Shown here in pieces: positions 57,314-64,000 of a stretch of DNA of 64,000 nt. A model generated the notes under the pieces. That model worked only from the letters and a program-made list of their open reading frames with translations. It ran no database searches and was not told the DNA's origin. Both the position numbers and the translations under genes were made by a program. The DNA lies in the NCBI GenBank assembly GCA_038503035.1, contig JAVSML010021669.1:186001-250000 (forward strand), read 5' to 3'. The DNA comes from Crocodylus rhombifer (Eukaryota > Chordata > Crocodylia > Crocodylidae). Position 1 is the first letter of the stretch. Each line of letters starts with the position of its first letter.

Positions 57314-60300
57314 GTAAGTTCCCGGGCTGGGCCGGGGCTTCTGCGAGGGGAGGGGGCGCTGGCCGGGGCCGCCGCAGGCCTCCCTCAGCCGTGGGGGCAG
57401 GTGTGAGCGCGGGCTGGCGGCGTGTGCGGGCATCGCACCCCCCGCGGCGCGGGAGCGAGAGCAGTTCCTTTGCGTGGCGGCTGCCCCTGTGTGGCAGCAG
57501 GGCCGCCTCGCCCTCCTCGGTGGCAGGGGAGGGGAGGGCAGGGCAGGTCAGGGTAGCGCCAGGCCGGGCCGGTGGGGAGATGACAGTGCATCTCAGCCCT
57601 GGGCGGGGAGCGGGGCCCGCGGGCAGGGCCGGCCGGGGGCATCGACGTGCCCTTCGTACTCCCTGCGGTTCCTGCAGTAAAGCCGCTTGACAGGTGGCCA
57701 CGTCTCTGGGAAATAACTTCTCAGCGGTTTCTGGTCTGGATGGCAGGTGCTCAGCAAGCCCTACGTAGAGGGGGAGCCATAGGGAGAGATGCGCGAGTCT
57801 TGGTGTTCGGCTGCATTGAGTGCTGAAGAGCTGCCACTGGGGAAAATGCCCGCTGTGACGGGAGGCTGGCTGGAGAGCAATGTGACCTACTTCCAGTTGG
57901 CCTTTTTATGGCTTGAAACACCTGTGGAAAGGCTCTTCCAGCACGGAGTCAGTTCCTGAAGGAGAGAGCTTTGACTGAGGGGTACAGAAACGTTGTAGGA
58001 ATGCTTTGCTTGTTGGCTCTATTGGGCCGCTTTATGTGTATCCTCCTTTTAAACGTCTTGTTAAGACTAGAAATGTGGGGGGAGGGGAAATAGCTGCCTC
58101 CATGGTAAAAGAGCAGTTCTTGGCACCATAGAAATTGGCTGAATGACTTATAGGCATTTTCTAGCATGAATGAATCGCATCCAAATGGTGAGAGTTGAGA
58201 TCTGTTTAAGCCTGCCCTCTGTGCTGCAGCCACTACTTAGTCATGCAGGCTGTTGTTTTGAGAGCATTTTTGTGGGGAAAACTTTGAGACCTTTAGACTT
58301 TGGGGGATAGTATACATATCCAGGCAAAGTGGGAATAAATTTAGTGTTTTACGGATTCTAAAAATGCTAAACAGGTCTCTCAAGAAATGTCCCACTGAGG
58401 AATTGATTAGTTCTGTGTTTGTTATTTGAGGTACATCATGTAGAATGAAAAGGCAGCTGACTTCAGCTGTTATCAACAAAAAGTACTGGGGAGTCTGTTG
58501 ATTACATTGGGTAGCAATGATGGATAGCTCTTATAATTCGTGAAACAGAACAAATTTATAAATATCTGTTGCGCACTATTTTAAACAGGGTCTGTTCTTA
58601 TTTTATTTGATATATTAAATACCAATATTTTTGAGAGTTTTCCTGTTTTGTTTTTTATATTAGCAATTCAGGTCTTGCCTAACCTATTTTCACTAGAAGA
58701 TTCTGGTGATTAGGGTTATGTTAAGTGAAACCTGAATTACTGGGAAGAGAAGTTAACTTTTATTCAGATAGTTAGGAAATGCAAATATTTTTTGCAAATT
58801 TCAAATGCCTGAAGAGCTTGGCAGTTAAAGACTTCAGGTCCTCATCCTTTGAATTACATTTTATAGACCTTGCAATCCACATCTGAAGCATCAAAGCTTC
58901 CATCAAATTTGGGGAAGGCTGGATTTGACATTTCTGATTCAGCTAAGGTTGAATAAAAGGGTAAATTTTGTTTTTCTTTTATACAGTATAAACAGTCAAA
59001 AATTTTAAAAAACTCACTTAATTTCCTTTGTATAGTCAGTGTCTTAACTTTTCAGTTTTACTGATGTTCCCTGAACTTAAATTCACTCCCATTCTAGGAT
59101 CAGTAGGCATTGTAACAGGATTCAAGTCAGCCCAGTGTAGGTGATCTAAAACCTTTATAACCTTTTCCAGTAGTGCAATAAAAGAGGTAGTCTAAATTCC
59201 AATAGGTTTTCACATTCCATTTATTTAAAACTATTAGTAAATCTCTTTAAAATGGGTGTAAATATATGTGTCTACCCAACCTCTTAGTTTAGCTGCAGCC
59301 TCTTTTTCTGTATTCATACAGTGAAGATAACCTTTGTCTCATGCTGTTCTGATCACCTTGCCTTCTCTTCCCTTCAGTTCACTCTGCTTTCTCCCTGTAT
59401 GCCTTCTATATCAGGTTTATGCAACTTCTTTTCTATCCGAATCTAATCTTGCACTCTTCATTTTGGCATCATTTTATGCATGACCACTACCACTTATCCT
59501 GCCTTTTTTTGCTGCCTTGTCTATCTCCATGCTGTCTCTTCTGCCAGGCACACACTAGTAAGAGTTTAGCAAGCTTCCTCCTCAAATATATCTTTTTCAT
59601 GAGGCTTGCCAGTAATACTATTCCTCTTGTTCTTTTCTCCCCAAAATCTCATAAAGCGCTTTATTGTTAACCTGAAAACTTTTTTGCTGCACTGTTGTGC
59701 ATCTCAACTGTATGGTCATCTAGTGCTTTCTTTTAATTAAGTCATCTGTTTCTTATTTTAGGTTATGTTTTATATTGGGATGTCAAACTCATTTGGCCCT
59801 GCAGCTGGGACAGCGTGTGAACAGTGTTAATCCCTGCGGCTGCCAGATTTGCTGTTTCAGTGCAGCTCTGGAACCCAGAGAGTTAATACCACTGCTGCTT
59901 GGCTCCCCCTTTCCCCTGCAGACAATTTTAGAAACCAGGGTGACCAAAACCCCCTGATTTCAGCTGTGGGGGTAATTGGGGAGGTGAAATGAGTGATGTT
60001 AACATTCTTGGTTCTGGAGCTGTACTGAAACCGTGGGTCTGGCAGCCATGGGGATTAATGCTGTCACTGCAGGAGGTCTGGCAGCAGCTATGATGAGCCC
60101 TGCAAGATTGATCTGGCCCCCCAAGATGCTCACAAGAAGCCCCATGAGGTTGATGACCCATCATCATGGGCTGGATCTGGCCGTGGGCCATGTTTGACCC
60201 TGATGTTGTACATAACAATGAGCCCATCATGTGCTGCAAAGTACTATTAGGCATGTTGTCAACCACTTTTGAGGTGGCACATAATAATATGTTCTGTGGT

Positions 60301-61372
60301 TTATGTATCTGTGATGCAGCCCCATATATAATATAAAGAGATGTTGCAACAGCTTCTACACAGCAGTAGGATATGAGAAATTGTGCATCTATTTGAAAAG
60401 CGGGGAGAATGTAAATTGGCGGAGTGTAGAATCCAGCAATGAATTTGGCCAGGGTGTTATTGTTAAGAACTTCTTGAAGGAAAAGTGCCATATTATCTTG
60501 AATAATTGTAAATGGATGAGATCTTTCATCTGAAAGCCTGCATCTCTCATCTGCACACTGCCTCCCTTATAGTTGTTTTGGTGCACTGATGTTATCCCAG
60601 CTTGGAAAAGATGTACCAGCATGACTCCTGTATTATCCATTGTCTTCTTCAGCAGTCTCTCATTCAGTTACTACCAGGTCAAACCTGGTAGATCTTGAAA
60701 TATAAGACAGTGGTTCAGGATTTTATGGCTTCAGTCTACAGGTATTAAAGCACAATGAATTTCACTTTTCTGCCAATTCAAAACTAACTTAAGAGGTTAG
60801 TGATGAAGGTTAAAAAAAACCAAACTGAATAACTGTAGGTGAGGAAGGACATTGTGAATCCTTAAGGTGAAGTAGCTTGTGGTTGCAGGTCCTAATGGAA
60901 AAGTTTCAGTATTATGAATGCATATTATGCTTAAACCAATTGTCTCTGAGCTCTACTATCTGAGACATTTGCTGAACAAGTGAAGCTCTCTCGAATTTAG
61001 GTCAAAGAGGTGCTGTTGAAATCTTATTTTAATGGGAAATGTTTGAGCTTACAAACATTTTGCTTTGGGTTTTAGCAGTACCTGTGTCTATTTGTAGCTA
61101 AGCTTTCAGAGCTTGGTTCATGTTAGACTTTTTTTTAACCTACCTATGCCAGTCCACGAGATGGAAAAAACCCACATTGCATTATTCTGCTGTTTTCTTT
61201 GAATTATGTGCTGCAGTATTGGGGTATTTCAGTTGCTAGAAAGAATTGACTGGCATTGAGGTACTATCGGAATGTTGGATAAAATGGTGTGAAATGTAGT
61301 TAATTTTGTTATGGTCTATAAATATTTACATATAGTAAGGAGTAATAATTAAAAACATCTCTGCTTGCTTAG
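57314..61372 (+). other. Putative first intron
   Basis: It starts GTAAGTTCC and would end 'ctctgcttgcttag' before 61373. The first 400 bp is still GC-rich; the rest is AT-rich. It contains the hAT-like element at 59765-60210. No other exon-like segment was recognised. Confidence 0.45.
59765..60210 (+). mobile_element. hAT-type MITE, 'CAGGGGTGTCAAAC' termini
   Basis: The left end 'tattgggatgtcaaactcat' continues 'ttggccc', and the complement of the right end is 'cagggtcaaacatggccc'. These are worn forms of the common hAT terminus CAGGGGTGTCAAACTC. Flanks ATGTTTTA (59765-59772) and ATGTTGTA (60203-60210) match at 7 of 8 bases, a decayed 8-bp duplication. No transposase. Confidence 0.7.
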
Positions 61373-61428
61373 GAACTAAGGGAAAAAAGAATGCAAAACT
61401 GACATCAGAACTTCCTTTGGAGACACCA
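61373..61428 (+). CDS. Candidate second coding exon
   Basis: A 56-base segment is preceded by a pyrimidine-rich acceptor ('tctctgcttgcttag') and followed by a consensus donor (CCA|GTAAGT). Two of its three frames hit stops. The third is open and is the one required by the phase-1 end of exon 1. It reads RTKGKKNAKLTSELPLETP, a basic then acidic stretch, and ends in phase 0. The joined N-terminus would be 31 residues. I do not recognise it. The agreement of both splice sites and phase is the support; there is no homology evidence. The gene would continue beyond 64000. Confidence 0.45.
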
Positions 61429-62587
61429 GTAAGTAGACCCTTGGAAAAAACAATGCATCGATGAGACTTCATGAGCAAAGAATTAGACCCAAATGATCCC
61501 TCTGAAGGGGCACTGTCAAGGTTGGTGAACAGAAATTTGACCTGTCTCTTCTTTCTTTCGATAAAATCCGTACAAATAACTTTCCAAATGAACACTGAGA
61601 TTTCTCTGTTTGATAGAAAACAGTACCCTCAATCATGATATGGCCCTCAACAATATTATTTACATATTGTATTTGCATAGGCAGCCCTTCTGAAACAGTT
61701 TCAGGCTTCCGCTTATTAAAAAAAATATAGGGAGTAGGATGAAGTAGGAAGATAAGGGATTTAGAGTTCCAAAGAGGAGCGAAAATTACTTGGGTAGTGC
61801 CTGCCAGCCTTTGAAAAACGAACTGTTTGGAATGAGAAGACTATATGGTCTTATTTCTGGAATCAAGGAAAGTTAATCAAAAAGCTTGCCACTTCTTTGA
61901 TTATATTATCATCATTTATCTATTGGCTAGTTTGTAATCAAGTTAATTAATATTTTGGGGGCTAAGGAAAGAGCTTTTTGCTACTTTAGGGAGCTCTGCT
62001 GTAGAAAAAAGTAGTTGGCTGATTTTAGTGTCAAAATGGATTTATTTTGATGTTGTCCCTATTTGGTGTGAGTAGAAGAAAAAGCCTAATGCTCAAAATG
62101 GCAAAAATAGAATGCCAGTGGGAATAATATGGAATGGGTGGAGCAATTATTATTTTTTTTTTTTTAAGTCTAATGCTCATCTTTCTCCACTGCAGTATTT
62201 GAAAATATGTAGAGAACTGCTCTGTTGAACTCTGCAAACTCTTATTTTGCTGAATGTTGTCTGTTATGACTTGTCTATACACTATTTTGTACTAGTACGT
62301 GTTCAGTATAGGATCAAAGTACATAAACACAGTACAGGAAGTAATTGGTGTTGGAGCTACAGCCTGAAGCATAAGTTTCTGCTGGAGACTATTAGTGCTG
62401 GGGTTCTTAGATTTTCATAGTGTGGATCACATCTTACTAGGGTCTTAGGGTGCACTTTATTTTTTCCATGGGAAAGCTCATGCTTATACCCCAGTATCTG
62501 CATGCACTAGTTGGTTCCCCAGAAGTCTTGAGGGCACCATGCATTAGCGGGGGGTAGATGTTTTTATACAGATGACATGATCTAAGG
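61429..62587 (+). other. Putative second intron, first part
   Basis: AT-rich, with nothing recognised. A T-run lies at 62153-62165. Confidence 0.4.
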
Positions 62588-64000
62588 CAGGGGTGTCCAA
62601 CCTTTTTGAATGTGGGGCTGGATCACGAACTTTTTATCATCCAGTGGGCCGGTGAGCCATATTCAAAGATCTCACAGGAAGTGGTATCGTATCAGGAAGT
62701 GATGTCATTTGACACCAATGAAGTTGCAGGAAGTGACAATGAAATGGGTCTGGAAATGTGGTTTAAAATCCAAAATAAAAATGATATAAAAGCAAGAATG
62801 AAATAATACCAAACACTTGACTAAAATAAACACTTTCACTTCTACTCACTTCTCAATGAATGAAAGAAGCATAATGCAAGTCGACAGATCAAATGTGGAA
62901 AAGGTATCAGCCACAGTGGAAGCTAATCAAAGCAACAAAATATGGGCATTTTTTAGAATAATCTTCAAAAAGATTTACTTTTATTGAATTAATAACTTGT
63001 TAGTAACACATTTTTAATGAGTAGTAACAAGTTGAACCCCCAATCCTGCACAAAGAGAAACAGAAGCAAACACAATCCAAATACTGGACAGTATTTTTAC
63101 AAAGATTTTTACCTGCTCCAAATTTATGTAGGAACCCAGATCATTCATGCTCTATTCTTGAGCATATTGTTCAGTCTTAAACGAGCATACAGCACAGCTG
63201 CAGGGGGCTCAGCCACAACTTTCCTTCCCTGGTGCAGCCCTTCCAGCCCATCCTGTGCCCTATCAAGCAGTGGCTTCCCCACGTGCTGCTGCATTTTCCC
63301 CTTACTAGCGCCAGCTGCTCCCAAAAGGCAAGAGGCTCCACTGCTGCTTCTGCTGGCCAGTGCCAACCCAGCTGGGCATCCCCCAGCAGCACGTGCAGAG
63401 CCAGCTTCAGCCACATGCTGCCCTGGATGGGATGGGCCCAGCCGGGTTGGCACCAGCCAGGAAAAGCAGCATGCAGCTGAAGCTGGCTTCCTACTTGCTG
63501 CTAGGGACGGGAGGATTCTGGCCAGGTCGGCACCGGCCAGCAGAAGTGGCGGCAGAGCCATGTACCACTCGGGACGGGATGAGCCCGGCCAGAGAGGCAG
63601 GGGCTCAGCTGCATTTTCCCCCTGCCTGCACCAGTCAGTCCTGAGTGGCACATGGCTCTGCCTCTGCTGGCTGGTGCTGACCTGGCTGGGCTCCTCCTGC
63701 CCCCAGCAGCACGTGGCAATCTGGCTTCAGCTAGCTGCATGTGGGTCCCTAGAGGCGAGCTGGATGCTGGGGGCAAGGGGCAGAGCCAGAGGAGAAATAG
63801 GCACTGTACCCAGCTCGTCTCATCGGGCATGGCTGGGGCAGCCCCGCACCGCACAGCCCTTGGGGCAGCGGCAGCAGGACCCGGCTCACGTGATGAGCCT
63901 GACCCCGCGGGGGTAAGCAGCTCCCCCCTGCTCGCTGTCAGCTGGGGCCTGTGGTCCAGCCCTGCCCTGCCCGCCTTGCCTCGCTGCTGGCCCACCACCA
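62588..64000 (+). mobile_element. hAT-like non-autonomous element, right end outside the window
   Basis: It starts exactly CAGGGGTGTCCAACCTTTTT, a standard hAT terminus, followed by 'gtggggctggatcac' and 'gtgggccggtgagcc', wording typical of sauropsid elements of this type. An AT-rich part (62690-63180) leads into a GC-rich part with loosely repeated 'cccagcagcacgtg' and 'gccagc' phrases. The 299-codon ORF at 63017 and the antisense frames are made from this repeat and are not genes. The matching right end is beyond 64000. Confidence 0.65.

Noticed and set aside
56877..57701. 274-codon minus-strand frame and a 212-codon plus-strand frame in the CpG island
   Set aside because: High GC content suppresses stop codons in all frames. 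The translations are proline, arginine and alanine rich with no domain, and they run across the likely splice donor.
63017..63916. 299-codon plus-strand frame
   Set aside because: It lies in the GC-rich body of a hAT-like element, overlaps long frames on the other strand and shows no domain.

Overview
This window looks like nuclear DNA of a non-avian sauropsid, most likely a crocodilian, less likely a turtle. It contains CR1 LINEs, old MIR/CORE-SINE relics, LTR elements with 5-bp target duplications, and many short non-autonomous DNA transposons with 'catgtgtagatgcaccc' or 'CAGGGGTGTC' type termini. There are no prokaryotic operons and no long intact coding sequence. The species call is an inference from repeat style; I could not search a database.

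Layout. 1-16 kb: AT-rich intergenic DNA with a GC-rich dispersed repeat at 1-600, several MIR-like SINE relics, a few hairpin MITEs, and a hAT-like element at 13.7-14.2 kb. 16.7-22.0 kb: three solo-LTR-like elements in about 5.3 kb, each with a terminal duplication. 23-24.4 kb: an (AC)25-(C)34 microsatellite and a 90-bp-arm inverted repeat whose loop is alternating purine-pyrimidine DNA. 26.8-32.3 kb: a second copy of the 1-600 repeat, a LINE relic, a minus-strand CR1 with a recognisable reverse transcriptase C-terminus, a MITE and two strong hairpins. 34-36.9 kb: GC-rich repeats, including a hAT-type element with a perfect 8-bp duplication and an LTR-like unit bounded by 79-bp inverted arms. 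37.4-41.15 kb: two head-to-tail CR1 copies, both defective. 42-54.9 kb: more DNA transposons, three of them abutting end to end at 45.8-47.8 kb.

The only probable host gene is at the right end. A CpG-island, TATA-less promoter lies at about 56.83-57.28 kb, followed by a short first coding exon (ATG at 57277, donor at 57314) and a candidate second exon at 61373-61428 whose only open frame matches the phase of exon 1. The gene runs on the + strand and continues past the window. I do not recognise the protein. Just upstream of the island lies a ~130-bp AT-rich tandem repeat ending in a 65-bp-arm palindrome.

I looked for an undescribed biological system and did not find one. The notable structures are mobile-element architectures, inverted repeats and the promoter-proximal palindrome.
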